This document shows, piece by piece, positions 34,663 through 43,044 of a stretch of DNA of 64,000 nucleotides. Location: contig NZ_QCYJ01000103.1 in NCBI RefSeq assembly GCF_003123685.1, forward strand, positions 124,001 through 188,000, in the 5' to 3' direction. The position numbers and the translations under genes are program-made. Source of the DNA: Nocardia aurea (GTDB taxonomy: Bacteria; Actinomycetota; Actinomycetes; Mycobacteriales; Mycobacteriaceae). The notes beneath the pieces are model-generated. The model was not told the origin of the DNA and ran no database searches. It saw only the letters and a list, made by a program, of their open reading frames with translations. Positions within the stretch are counted from its first letter, which is position 1; each line of letters opens with the position of its first letter.

Positions 34663-36278
34663 TGGCGTCCGACACGACAGTCTTCGACCCGGAGACGTTG
34701 CGCGCGAAATGGTATCGGTCGGGCTGGTACTCCGACCGCACCGTCATCGACGTGTGCGAGGTCGGTGGTTCGGTCCACGCGGACGTGCCGATGGTGTTCG
34801 CGGGCGACGCCACTGCGGTCGAAACCTCGGTGGGCGAGATTCATCGCGAGGCGACGCGGATCGCGGCCGCGCTACAGGGCATGGGCGTCGGGCCCAACGA
34901 CACGGTGGTAGTGCAACTGCCCAATCAGTTCGAATGCGCGGTGGCCTACGAGGCGGTACTTCTCACCGGAGCGACGCTTGTCCCGGTCGTGCATATCTAC
35001 GGCACGGCCGAGTTGTCGTTCATCCTCGAACAGTCCGAGGCGAAGGTCCTGATCATGCCGGATCGGGTCCGCTCGATCCGCTACACCGAACGGATCGCAG
35101 AGCTGTCCGCCGTTTCGACCCTCGAGCGAATCGTGGTGGTAGGCGACGCGGAATACGCGGGCGCGACAGCGTGGGCGCAGCTCGACACGGGCGGCGGATA
35201 CCGCAGGCCGCAGGTTCGCTCCGACGACGTATGCCTGCTCGTTTACACATCCGGGACCACCTCGGCGCCGAAAGGTGTTCAGCACACCCACAACTCGATG
35301 CTCGCCGAGCAACGGACCATGCCGCACCTGCAGAACACGACCGAGGCGTCGGTGCATCTCGTCTCGTTCCCGCCTGGCCACATCGCGGGTGTCGCGAGCA
35401 TCCTGCGCCCGATAGTGCACGGGACCGCCAGCGTGTACATGCAGAACTGGGATCCACACGATGCGGTCGATCTGATCGCCAGGTACGGAGTCACCTCCAC
35501 TGTCGGTACCCCGTTCCACCTCGCCGGGATCCTGGATCTCGCCGACCGGGGCGACAAGTTGACGACCTTGACTGAATTGATGGTCGGCGCGGCGACCGTT
35601 CCCGACGAACTGGGCAGGCGTGCCGCGGCGGCGGGCATCACCACCTACCGGTGCTACGGAGCGACCGAGCATCCGACGATCTCCGTGTGCGGCGTCGACG
35701 ATTCGCAGGACGCCCGCCTCCACACCGACGGCGCACCGCTGCCCGGCGTGGAGATCCGCGTCATCGACGCCGACGGCCGCGACGTGCCGGTCGGGGCCGT
35801 CGGCGAGATCATCACCCGCGGACCGGACCAATTCGTCGGCTATCGCGACTCCGCGCTCGACCGCGCCGCGTTCACCGACGACGGCTGGATGCGCACCGGC
35901 GACCTCGGCCACCTCGACTCCGACGGCCGGGTATCGATCACCGATCGGATCAAGGACGTCATCATCCGCGCGGGCGAGACGATTTCCTCCGGCCAGATCG
36001 AGGATGTGCTGCGCACTCATCCGGCTGTGGCCGACAGCGCGGTGGTGGCGGCGCCGGACGAACGGTACGGCGAGGTCGCCGCCGCGGTCGTGGTACTCGC
36101 ACCCGATGCGGTACTCGATCTCGACGAGATCCGTCAGCACTTCGCCGCATCCGGACTGGCCAAGCAGAAGACGCCGGAAAAGCTGGTGATCGTCGACGAA
36201 CTGCCGCGCACCGCGGTGGGCAAGATCCGCAAGGCCGACTTGCGGAAGGAATACTTCGCCGAGAGAGGCAACCCATGA
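34662..36278 (+). CDS. Acyl-CoA synthetase (AMP-forming), alicyclic/short-chain type
   Basis: 538 residues (ATG overlapping the AKR stop; a GTG lies one codon earlier). ANL ligase: VYTSGTTSAPKGVQHTHNSM (phosphate loop, about 192-211), CYGATEHPTIS, MRTGDLGHLDSDGRVSITDR, and catalytic Lys in LPRTAVGKIRKADLR. N-terminal LRAKWYRSGWYSDRTVID is typical of cyclohexanecarboxylate- or 2,3-dihydroxybenzoate-like ligases more than of long-chain FadD. It may activate an alicyclic acid. The NMO-like gene follows with an ATGA overlap. Confidence 0.92.
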   Translation: MASDTTVFDPETLRAKWYRSGWYSDRTVIDVCEVGGSVHADVPMVFAGDATAVETSVGEIHREATRIAAALQGMGVGPNDTVVVQLPNQFECAVAYEAVLLTGATLVPVVHIYGTAELSFILEQSEAKVLIMPDRVRSIRYTERIAELSAVSTLERIVVVGDAEYAGATAWAQLDTGGGYRRPQVRSDDVCLLVYTSGTTSAPKGVQHTHNSMLAEQRTMPHLQNTTEASVHLVSFPPGHIAGVASILRPIVHGTASVYMQNWDPHDAVDLIARYGVTSTVGTPFHLAGILDLADRGDKLTTLTELMVGAATVPDELGRRAAAAGITTYRCYGATEHPTISVCGVDDSQDARLHTDGAPLPGVEIRVIDADGRDVPVGAVGEIITRGPDQFVGYRDSALDRAAFTDDGWMRTGDLGHLDSDGRVSITDRIKDVIIRAGETISSGQIEDVLRTHPAVADSAVVAAPDERYGEVAAAVVVLAPDAVLDLDEIRQHFAASGLAKQKTPEKLVIVDELPRTAVGKIRKADLRKEYFAERGNP

Positions 36279-37240
36279 TCAACTGGAACTCGCTCAGGAT
36301 CCCGGTGATGGCGGCGCCGATGTTCATCGTCTCCAATCTGGACCTGATCATCGCCTCCTGCCGAGCAGGCATCATCGGGGCTTTCCCGTCGGCCAACCCG
36401 CGCAGCCCGGAAACCTTGGATTCGTGGCTGCACGCGATTCGCGAAGCCGAGAAGGCCACGGTGGACGCAGGCGCCGAATTCGCGCCGTTCTGCGTGAATA
36501 TGCTCGCCTCGGCGGCGATGGACCGGACAGCGCGCGACCAGGCGCTGGCCACCGTGCGTAAGCATCGGGCACCGCTGATCCTGACCAATATGGGCGATCC
36601 GAGGGAAGTCGTCGACGCGGCACACGAATGGGGCGGCAAGGTCTTTCACGATGTGACCACCATCCGGCACGCCGAGAAGGCGATCGAAGCGGGCGTCGAC
36701 GGGCTGATGCTGGTCTGCGCGGGAGCAGGCGGTCATGCGGGCACGCTGTCGCCGTTCTCGTTCCTGCCCAAGGTTCGCAGCTTCTTCGACGGCTCGATCA
36801 TGCTGGCCGGCGGGATCGCCGACGGTAACGGGATCGCGGCCGCGCTCGCGCTCGGCGCCGATATCGTCGTGATGGGCACCCGATTCATCGCGACCGCGGA
36901 GTCCGGCGCCGTCGACGGTCACAAGGAAATGCTGGTCACTTCCAAGAGCGAAGACGTGATCTTCACCGACGCGATCGCCGGTCTCCCCGCGAGCTTCCTC
37001 GCCCCCTCGATGATCCGGGCAGGCCTGGACCCGCAAAACCTGCCTCGTCCGAGCGGCAGACACCGGCCGAACCTGCCCGAGGGCATCAAACCGTGGAAGT
37101 CGGTGTGGAGCGCGGGTCACTCGACCGGGGTGATCGATGACGTGCCGAGCGTGCAGACGGTCGTAGACCGGCTCGCCGAAGAACTCGACAAGGCGCGCGT
37201 GCCGGGGGAGTGGCGTAAGGCCCTGTCGGAGAACGGCTGA
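36275..37240 (+). CDS. NMO-like flavoprotein (second paralogue)
   Basis: 321 residues. FMN barrel of the nitronate-monooxygenase superfamily: IPVMAAPMFIVSNLDLIIA, AGAGGHAGTLSPFSFL with the His, MLAGGIADGNGIAAALALGA and VVMGTRFIATAES. Translationally coupled to the acyl-CoA ligase. As with the paralogue at 25794, its place within a beta-oxidation operon argues for an enoyl- or acyl-CoA oxidoreductase activity, while the family name alone predicts nitronate oxidation. The next ligase gene begins 44 bp later. Confidence 0.87.
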   Translation: MINWNSLRIPVMAAPMFIVSNLDLIIASCRAGIIGAFPSANPRSPETLDSWLHAIREAEKATVDAGAEFAPFCVNMLASAAMDRTARDQALATVRKHRAPLILTNMGDPREVVDAAHEWGGKVFHDVTTIRHAEKAIEAGVDGLMLVCAGAGGHAGTLSPFSFLPKVRSFFDGSIMLAGGIADGNGIAAALALGADIVVMGTRFIATAESGAVDGHKEMLVTSKSEDVIFTDAIAGLPASFLAPSMIRAGLDPQNLPRPSGRHRPNLPEGIKPWKSVWSAGHSTGVIDDVPSVQTVVDRLAEELDKARVPGEWRKALSENG

Positions 37241-37284
37241 ACAGGCTCGCTCCGACACCACTCGACCAGAAAAAGGGGTACGGC

Positions 37285-38814
37285 GTGAATCTCACGGAAC
37301 TGGCGGCCCGACACGGGAACAAACCCGCGATCGTGATGGCCGCAGGCGGCGCAATGCTGACCTACCGCGAGCTCGAGGAGCGCTCGAACCGGATCGCGCA
37401 CTTCTTCCGGTCCCGGGGACTCGGGCCCGGCGACCATATCGCGATCCTGATGCAGAACCAGATCGAGCTGTTCCCGGTCGTGTGGGCCGCGCAGCGGGCC
37501 GGCCTGCTCTACACGCCGGTGAACTGGCACCTGAGCGCCGACGAGGCCTCTTATATCGTCGCGAACTGCGGTGCGCGGATGCTGATCCACTCGGCGTCGC
37601 TGACCGATCTCGCCGAGGCGGCCGAAGTCGCCGCGCCCGAGCTGCGATCACGATTGCTGGCAGGCGGCGATACCGACACCGTCGAGCGACTCGACGACGT
37701 GGTCGCAGGACTGCCGAACACGCCGATAGATGACCAGTGCGAGGGCTACTACATGCTGTACTCCTCCGGAACGACAGGACGCCCCAAAGGAATTCTTCCG
37801 AAACTGGCCGGACACCCGTTCGGAACCGGATTGGCAATCGACCACATGATGGGCACCGCGTTCGGTTTCGGGCCCGACAGTGTCTACCTCAGTCCCGGGC
37901 CGCTCTACCACGCCGCTCCGCTGGGATGGACCATGGGCACCGTGCGCAACGGTGGCACCGCCATCGTGATGGACAAGTTCGACGCGGAACGCACCCTGCG
38001 ACTCATCGACGAATTCCGGGTGACCCACGCGCAATTCGTCCCCACCATGTTCGTGCGGATGCTCAAGTTGCCCGAAGAAGTCAGGGAGCGCTACGACGTA
38101 TCCAGCGTTCGACTGGTGGTGCACGCCGCCGCGCCGTGTCCGGTGGAAGTCAAGGAGCGAATGATCGACTGGTTCGGGCCCACGCTGACCGAGTACTACT
38201 CCGGCAGCGAGGGAACCGGCTTCTTCATGATCGACACGCCGCAGTGGCTCGAGCATCGAGGCTCGGTCGGCAGGGCGGTTCGAGGTGTCGTGCACATCTG
38301 CGACGCCGACGGTAGCGAGCTCGGCCCCGGCGAGGTAGGCACCGTCTGGTTCGGTGACGTCGAACGATTCGAGTATCTCGGCGATGCGGCCAAGACAGCG
38401 GAGGCGTTCAACGACAAGGGTTGGAATACGCTGGGCGACCTCGGGCACGTCGACGAGGACGGCTATCTCTACCTGTCGGCCCGACGGTCCGATCTGATCC
38501 TGTCCGGCGGGGTGAACATCTATCCGCAAGAGATCGAAGATGTTCTCATCTCGCATCCCTCGGTGCTCGACGTAGCGGTGATCGGCTTGCCTGACGACGA
38601 GATGGGCCAGCGTGTACACGCCGTCGTCCAACCTGCTCCGGGAGTGACCTGTGGAGTGGGCCTCGAGCGCGAACTGATCGATTACTGCCGCGAAAAGCTG
38701 GCGCACTACAAGGCGCCCCGCTCGGTCGGTTTCGGCGAGGTTCCACGGCTGCCGAGCGGGAAGATCCTGCGGCGGCAGTTGATTGCCGACCACCGCGCGG
38801 CCGGCACCAGGTAA
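37285..38814 (+). CDS. Acyl-CoA synthetase (AMP-forming, FadD-like)
   Basis: 509 residues from a GTG at 37285 (MNLTELAARHGNKPAIV). Phosphate loop MLYSSGTTGRPKGILPKL (about 153-170), adenine motif EYYSGSEGTGF, GWNTLGDLGHVDEDGYLYLSAR hinge, and SGGVNIYPQEIEDVL with the C-terminal Lys in LPSGKILRRQL. Probably activates a fatty or branched acid. Its 3' region is the intact copy of a decayed fragment found at 42035-42190. Confidence 0.93.
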   Translation: MNLTELAARHGNKPAIVMAAGGAMLTYRELEERSNRIAHFFRSRGLGPGDHIAILMQNQIELFPVVWAAQRAGLLYTPVNWHLSADEASYIVANCGARMLIHSASLTDLAEAAEVAAPELRSRLLAGGDTDTVERLDDVVAGLPNTPIDDQCEGYYMLYSSGTTGRPKGILPKLAGHPFGTGLAIDHMMGTAFGFGPDSVYLSPGPLYHAAPLGWTMGTVRNGGTAIVMDKFDAERTLRLIDEFRVTHAQFVPTMFVRMLKLPEEVRERYDVSSVRLVVHAAAPCPVEVKERMIDWFGPTLTEYYSGSEGTGFFMIDTPQWLEHRGSVGRAVRGVVHICDADGSELGPGEVGTVWFGDVERFEYLGDAAKTAEAFNDKGWNTLGDLGHVDEDGYLYLSARRSDLILSGGVNIYPQEIEDVLISHPSVLDVAVIGLPDDEMGQRVHAVVQPAPGVTCGVGLERELIDYCREKLAHYKAPRSVGFGEVPRLPSGKILRRQLIADHRAAGTR

Positions 38815-38849
38815 GTGCGTCGACCGATATCCAGGTGCTTCGCCTAGCC

Positions 38850-38985
38850 GTCGACCTCGAGCGCATCCGACACCGCGCCTCGTCGGTGACGTCCGCGGCG
38901 GCGAAGCGCACTCGGCCACAGATTCTTGGCGACGAACATCTTCGTTGGAGCAGGCTCGGGTCGATGACGACGACGAGGGCCAGGT
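38850..38985 (-). pseudogene. Remnant of an SDR gene (copy of part of 42245-43006)
   Basis: The bases align with about 42787-42925 of the intact SDR: shared stretches include CTCGTCGGTGAC, TCCGCGGCG and GGTCGATGA-GACGACG, with scattered changes and a one-base deletion (CGCGC-CTCG). In the intact protein this covers roughly residues 27-73 (VVIIDLASSDGE to VTDESAVSDALD). It follows the FadD stop, in the same convergent orientation the intact SDR has to the FadD remnant at 42 kb. Confidence 0.75.
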
Positions 38986-39023
38986 CACCTTTTTAGCTGC
39001 TCTTTTTTACAGGTGTTGTGCTA

Positions 39024-39039
39024 ATTTACATCTGTAAAT
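39024..39039. promoter_or_regulatory. Palindromic operator before the membrane-protein pair
   Basis: ATTTACATCTGTAAAT is a 16-bp palindrome apart from the central TC, 33 bp before the first membrane-protein gene, next to a T-rich stretch (39002-39008). Unlike the 14-mer of the surrounding locus. Probably the target of the TetR at 41411. Confidence 0.6.
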
Positions 39040-39071
39040 GATCTCGTTCGTCCGTTCTGAGGAAGAGAGCT

Positions 39072-40109
39072 GTGGCCAATTCATCTCGGCCGAGCCGTGA
39101 CCGAGGGTGGCAGAGCACTGCGAAGCTCATGCTCGGCGCGTTGATATTTCCGCTGTTCATGGCAATCGCGCTGCCCGGTGTCTACCTGTACGCCCTACAT
39201 GAACCGAGCCCGCGCGCCATGGGCGTGGAGGTGATCGGCACCGATCAGCAGGCCACGCGGCTTGTAGCCGTACTATCGGCTCGAATGGCGCCCGCGTTCG
39301 ATATCGGGAATGTGGCCGATATCGACACCGCGCGCGCGCATCTCGAAACTCTCGACATCCGCGGTGCGTTCGATCCGGCGACTGGCACGCTGTATGTGGC
39401 CGGTGCGGGCAGCGCCGCCGCCGCCGCCACGGTGACAACGGCGTTCGAGGCCGTCGCCGATGGGCTGGGCATGACATTGACCGTGCGCGATATCGCGCCA
39501 CTGCCCGCTTTCGATCGCCTCGGTATGAGTTTCCTGTTCGTCGGACTCGCCGCCATCCTGGCCGGTTTCGTGACCGCGACCGTGCTCAATCTGGCGGTGT
39601 CGGGGCTGTCGCTGCGCACCGAACTCGGCATCATCGCGCTGATGGGGATGATCGCCGCTATCGTGACGACCTTCGTTGCCTACAGCATGTACGGGGCGGT
39701 CACGAACAATCTGTTCGCGGTCGCCGGGTTGGTGTGGCTGGCCGTTGTCACCGCCGGTCTACTGCAATCGGGTGGCATCAAACTCATCGGACCCGCGATG
39801 ACACTGGTCAGCATTGTCATCCTCATCATTCTCGGTATCCCGTCATCGGGCGCTGCGGTGCCGGTCGATATGACCCCCGCGCTGTTCACACATCTGCATT
39901 CCTGGTTGCCGACCTCGGCCGTGCTCGACGCTTTGCGCCGCACGATCTATTTCGACGGACACGGCATCGGGGCGGATCTGTCGATCATCGGTCTGTGGAT
40001 CGGCCTCGGCGCCGGACTGATCTGGCTGTCGCGGCTTCGTGGCGCGCAACAGCCCCCGGCCGAGGCAGCGGCGGCGGTCGAGGGCGAACCCGCGGGGGCT
40101 GCCCGATGA
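39072..40109 (+). CDS. ABC-2/YhgE-like integral membrane protein with ectodomain (copy 1)
   Basis: 345 residues from a GTG preceded by GAGGAAGAG. One hydrophobic segment (about 18-42), a soluble domain of about 105 residues (43-150, with MGVEVIGTDQQA and RGAFDPATGTLYVAGAG), then five hydrophobic segments (about 152-178, 183-205, 212-235, 238-262, 300-325). The last third, PSSGAAVPVDMTPALFTHLH then LPTSAVLDALRRTIYFDG, matches the C-terminal signature of ABC2_membrane_3/YhgE-Pip/DUF3533 proteins. No ATPase gene is nearby. Overlaps copy 2 by ATGA. Function unknown; an envelope export or phage-infection-like protein family role is only an analogy. Confidence 0.8.
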   Translation: MANSSRPSRDRGWQSTAKLMLGALIFPLFMAIALPGVYLYALHEPSPRAMGVEVIGTDQQATRLVAVLSARMAPAFDIGNVADIDTARAHLETLDIRGAFDPATGTLYVAGAGSAAAAATVTTAFEAVADGLGMTLTVRDIAPLPAFDRLGMSFLFVGLAAILAGFVTATVLNLAVSGLSLRTELGIIALMGMIAAIVTTFVAYSMYGAVTNNLFAVAGLVWLAVVTAGLLQSGGIKLIGPAMTLVSIVILIILGIPSSGAAVPVDMTPALFTHLHSWLPTSAVLDALRRTIYFDGHGIGADLSIIGLWIGLGAGLIWLSRLRGAQQPPAEAAAAVEGEPAGAAR

Positions 40110-41194
40110 CACCACGCGACATCGTTCAGGAGCCGACCTTCATGCCGAATACCCCCGCACCGGTGATGGATCCAGCGCTTTCTCAGCGCAGACTGATCAC
40201 CGGTGTATTGATGCTGCCGCTGTTCTTCCTGATCTTCTTGCCCGGTATGTTCATCGGCGCTCTGCACTCGCCGACCCCCGACGGGTTGCGGGTGGCCGTC
40301 ATCGGCGACACCCCGCAGGCGAACACTGTGGTCGGGCGACTTGCCGTCGCAGCCGAGGGGTTCGATGTACGGCGGCTCCCTGACGTGGACATCGCCGCGG
40401 AGCAGTTGCGTGGGCTCGACCTGCGAGCCGCCTACGATCCGGTGACCGGAGATCTCTACATCGCCTCCGCGGGCGGAACGCAGTCGGCCACCGCTGCCGA
40501 AACGCTGTTCTCGTCGGTGGCCCGATCCCTCGGAACACCCGTCGAAGTCCATGATGTGGCGCCGCTACCGTCGGCGGATCGACTCGGTACGAGCGCGCTG
40601 TACATAGGGATCGGCGCGATCGTCGGCGGATTTCTCAGTGGCCTGATCGTCTGCATGATCGCGGCACGCCTGCCCATCGGCTGGCAGGTGCTGACCGTGT
40701 CGGTGATGTCGGTGGTAGTCGCCGGTATCGAAACCCTGTACGGCTGGGTGATATTCGACATCTTCTCCGATAATGCCTCGGCGAGCACGGCGTTACTGGC
40801 GGGACTGGCATTGGTCAGCGGACTGGTCACCTTGGCAGGTATGCGGCTGATAGGCCCGGCGATGATCATGCTGTCGCTGCTGGTCCTGGTCTTCGGCGGG
40901 GTGACCGCCTCCGGGCTTACCGTCCCGCTCGATCTGGCACCCGAGTTCTATCGCTGGATCCACGAGATCCTGCCCACGGCCCGCGGACTGTCCGCGCTGC
41001 GCGCGATCGTGTATTTCGATGGCCACGGTATAGCAGCCGACCTGGCCGTCATGGCGGTCTGGGGTATCGCCGCGCTCGCGCTACTGGGGGTGCTACGGAA
41101 CAGGTCCGAGGTTCCCGGGATGGCGGCACTGCAGAATGCCGAGGTCGACGAGGCAGTGGTGGCCGTGGGCGCTGCGGCCGCGACATCGGCCTGA
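40106..41194 (+). CDS. ABC-2/YhgE-like integral membrane protein with ectodomain (copy 2)
   Basis: 362 residues, start overlapping the copy 1 stop. It has the same layout as copy 1: first hydrophobic segment (about 30-52, LPLFFLIFLPGMFIGALHSP), ectodomain with RAAYDPVTGDLYIASAGG matching copy 1's RGAFDPATGTLYVAGAG, then five hydrophobic segments and the ending LPTARGLSALRAIVYFDGHGIAADL. The two are clearly tandem paralogues, and their coupling suggests a heteromeric complex. Controlled with copy 1 and probably with the TetR gene downstream. Confidence 0.8.
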   Translation: MTPRDIVQEPTFMPNTPAPVMDPALSQRRLITGVLMLPLFFLIFLPGMFIGALHSPTPDGLRVAVIGDTPQANTVVGRLAVAAEGFDVRRLPDVDIAAEQLRGLDLRAAYDPVTGDLYIASAGGTQSATAAETLFSSVARSLGTPVEVHDVAPLPSADRLGTSALYIGIGAIVGGFLSGLIVCMIAARLPIGWQVLTVSVMSVVVAGIETLYGWVIFDIFSDNASASTALLAGLALVSGLVTLAGMRLIGPAMIMLSLLVLVFGGVTASGLTVPLDLAPEFYRWIHEILPTARGLSALRAIVYFDGHGIAADLAVMAVWGIAALALLGVLRNRSEVPGMAALQNAEVDEAVVAVGAAAATSA

Positions 41195-41372
41195 TCTCCC
41201 GTTCGTGATGCCCGGCCGATACCGCTCTCGGGCGAGATGGCCGATCGACCGGGCGCAGTACGGTCACTTTTGTCTGCGGGGCCAGTATTCCAGTAGTCGC
41301 TTTCGGCTCCGACCACCGAGATAAGTCGGTAGGTGACAGGCTTTCGGAGCGGTCTGATCTACGGTGGTTGTG

Positions 41373-41384
41373 CGACATATGTCG
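41373..41384. promoter_or_regulatory. Palindrome before the TetR gene
   Basis: CGACATATGTCG is a perfect 12-bp palindrome 26 bp before the TetR start; possibly an autoregulatory site, though it does not resemble the 39024 palindrome. Confidence 0.35.
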
Positions 41385-41410
41385 TGCAGCTCGCCCGGAT
41401 TGCTGGAGGA

Positions 41411-42028
41411 ATGGTGACGACTGGTTCGTCGGAGGCGTTCGACCTCGCATCGGAACGGCTCGATGCGCGGGTGGTGCGTACCCGCGATAGCCTCCGGACC
41501 GCTGCTTTGGACCTCGTCGCCGAAGCCGAATGGAACGAGATCTCGGTCACCGATATCACCAAGCGTGCCCGAGTCAGCAGGCCGACGTTCTATCTGCACT
41601 ACGCGTCTCTGGACGAACTGGCCGCCGACGCGCTGATCGAGCAGATCCGTGCGTCCGCCGACGCGGGTGGGGAGCCGGACTCGTCCGATATACCGGGGGC
41701 GCTGGTCGATTTTCTTCGTGAGGTCAATCAGCATCGTGTGGTCTATCGCAGGATGATCGGCGCACGCAGCGTGGCGGGCATCGCGCGTGAGATGGTTGCG
41801 GGCCATCTAGCCGAACGTTTGGTGCAGTGGCGCGTGGCAGGGGCCGACGCCGACGAGTCGGCACAGTTCATCGCAGGGGGGATTCTGGGTTTTCTGTCGT
41901 ACTGGCTGCGTTCCGACGAGACCGAGTCGTCGGAGAGGGTGCTCGATACTGCCCACCGACTTTGGGCGATGATTCGCGGTCCGCGATTCATCGATGACGA
42001 GACCTTCCCCGACGCGGCGGGTACCTGA
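41411..42028 (+). CDS. TetR-family regulator of the membrane-protein cassette
   Basis: 205 residues from the ATG at 41411 (a GTG at 41414 is better spaced from GGAGGA); the frame is open from 41333 but without TetR-like content. HTH ISVTDITKRARVSRPTFYLHY at about residues 43-63, followed by ASLDELAADAL. The C-terminal domain is of the TetR_C_33/AcrR-like type. It is 215 bp downstream of the membrane pair, same strand, and likely controls them through the palindrome at 39024. Its stop is directly followed by the FadD remnant. Confidence 0.87.
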   Translation: MVTTGSSEAFDLASERLDARVVRTRDSLRTAALDLVAEAEWNEISVTDITKRARVSRPTFYLHYASLDELAADALIEQIRASADAGGEPDSSDIPGALVDFLREVNQHRVVYRRMIGARSVAGIAREMVAGHLAERLVQWRVAGADADESAQFIAGGILGFLSYWLRSDETESSERVLDTAHRLWAMIRGPRFIDDETFPDAAGT

Positions 42029-42034
42029 CGCGAG

Positions 42035-42190
42035 ATCGTTATCCGATCCTCTCCGGGCGGAGTGAACATCTATCCGCAGGAGGTCGAGTACATCCTCGTC
42101 GTGCACCCCGCGGCGCTCGATGTCGCGGTGTTCGGGCGCCAACTGATGACCGACCATGGTGGCGCTCGCGCGAGCCAGGTTGACCGGTCT
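42035..42190 (+). pseudogene. Remnant of a FadD 3' end (internally deleted)
   Basis: After the TetR stop the bases encode, with one extra nucleotide in CTCCGGGCGGAGTG, SGG-VNIYPQEVEYILVVHP-ALDVAVFG, matching SGGVNIYPQEIEDVLISHPSVLDVAVIG of the intact ligase at 37285. It then jumps to RQLMTDHGGARAS, matching the extreme C-terminus RQLIADHRAAGTR. About 55-60 residues between these are missing. A broken paralogue; no start codon and no function expected. Confidence 0.8.
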
Positions 42191-42194
42191 ATCA

Positions 42195-42232
42195 GCGTGG
42201 GGTGGTCTGCTGTCGTGCGAACCACCCCACGC
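42195..42232. terminator. Hairpin downstream of the SDR gene
   Basis: GCGTGGGGTGGT and ACCACCCCACGC form a 12-bp perfect stem with a 14-nt loop, between the FadD remnant and the 3' end of the minus-strand SDR. Confidence 0.65.
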
Positions 42233-42244
42233 TCCCGGACAACC

Positions 42245-43006
42245 TCAGCGCGGCGCCATCCGAATGGCGCCGTCGAGGCGGATGGTTTCACCGTTGATCA
42301 TCGGGTTGGCCACGATATGCGCTGCGAGGGCGCCGTACTCCGACGGGTCGCCGAGCCGGGACGGATGCGGGACCTGGCCGCCGAGGGACTGCTGAGCCTC
42401 GTCCGGGAGGTTGCCGAGCAGCGGGGTCTTGAAAAGCCCCGGTGCGATGGTGTTGACGCGAATGAGCAAGGACGCGAGGTCGCGCGCGATGGGCAGGGTC
42501 ATGCCGACGACTCCGCCTTTGGACGCGGAGTAGGCCGCCTGACCGATCTGACCCTCATAGGCGGCGACCGAGGCGGTATTGATGATGACACCGCGCTCGC
42601 CGTCGACGGGTTCGGTCTTCGCGATGCGCTCGGCGGCGAGGCGAAGCACATTGAAGGTGCCGATGAGGTTGACGGTGACGACCTTGGTGAAGGCGTCGAG
42701 CGGGAAGGCGCCGTTCTTGCCGACGGTCTTGATGGCATTGCCGATTCCCGCACAGTTGACCGCGACCCGCACCGGCCCGAGTGATTCGGCGACATCGAGG
42801 GCATCGGATACCGCGCTCTCGTCGGTGACATCCGCGGCGACGAAACGCACGCGATCGCCCAATTCCTTTGCGACGGCCTCGCCGTCGGAGGAGGCGAGGT
42901 CGATGATGACGACGCGGGCACCGTCGGCGAGCAGGGCTTTGGTGGTGGCAAGGCCGAGGCCGGAGGCGCCGCCGGTGACGACTGCCACGCTGTCGTTGAT
43001 CTGCAT
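42245..43006 (-). CDS. SDR, 3-hydroxyacyl-CoA dehydrogenase type 2-like
   Basis: 253 residues. VVTGGASGLGLATTKAL nucleotide motif (about 9-25), VIIDLASSDGE with the Asp that favours NAD, NCAGIGNA, and catalytic YSASKGGVVGM. The sequence INTASVAAYEGQIGQAAYSAS and the C-terminal INGETIRLDGAIRMAPR match the HSD10/type 2 3-hydroxyacyl-CoA dehydrogenases, which oxidise 3-hydroxyacyl-CoA (and some branched 2-methyl-3-hydroxyacyl-CoA) with NAD. It gives the locus its otherwise missing hydroxyacyl-CoA oxidation step. A large perfect palindrome lies 40 bp upstream of its start. Confidence 0.92.
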   Translation of the reverse strand: MQINDSVAVVTGGASGLGLATTKALLADGARVVIIDLASSDGEAVAKELGDRVRFVAADVTDESAVSDALDVAESLGPVRVAVNCAGIGNAIKTVGKNGAFPLDAFTKVVTVNLIGTFNVLRLAAERIAKTEPVDGERGVIINTASVAAYEGQIGQAAYSASKGGVVGMTLPIARDLASLLIRVNTIAPGLFKTPLLGNLPDEAQQSLGGQVPHPSRLGDPSEYGALAAHIVANPMINGETIRLDGAIRMAPR

Positions 43007-43044
43007 CTCGGATGTCCTTTCACGGCGGCGCCCGATGCGCCACC

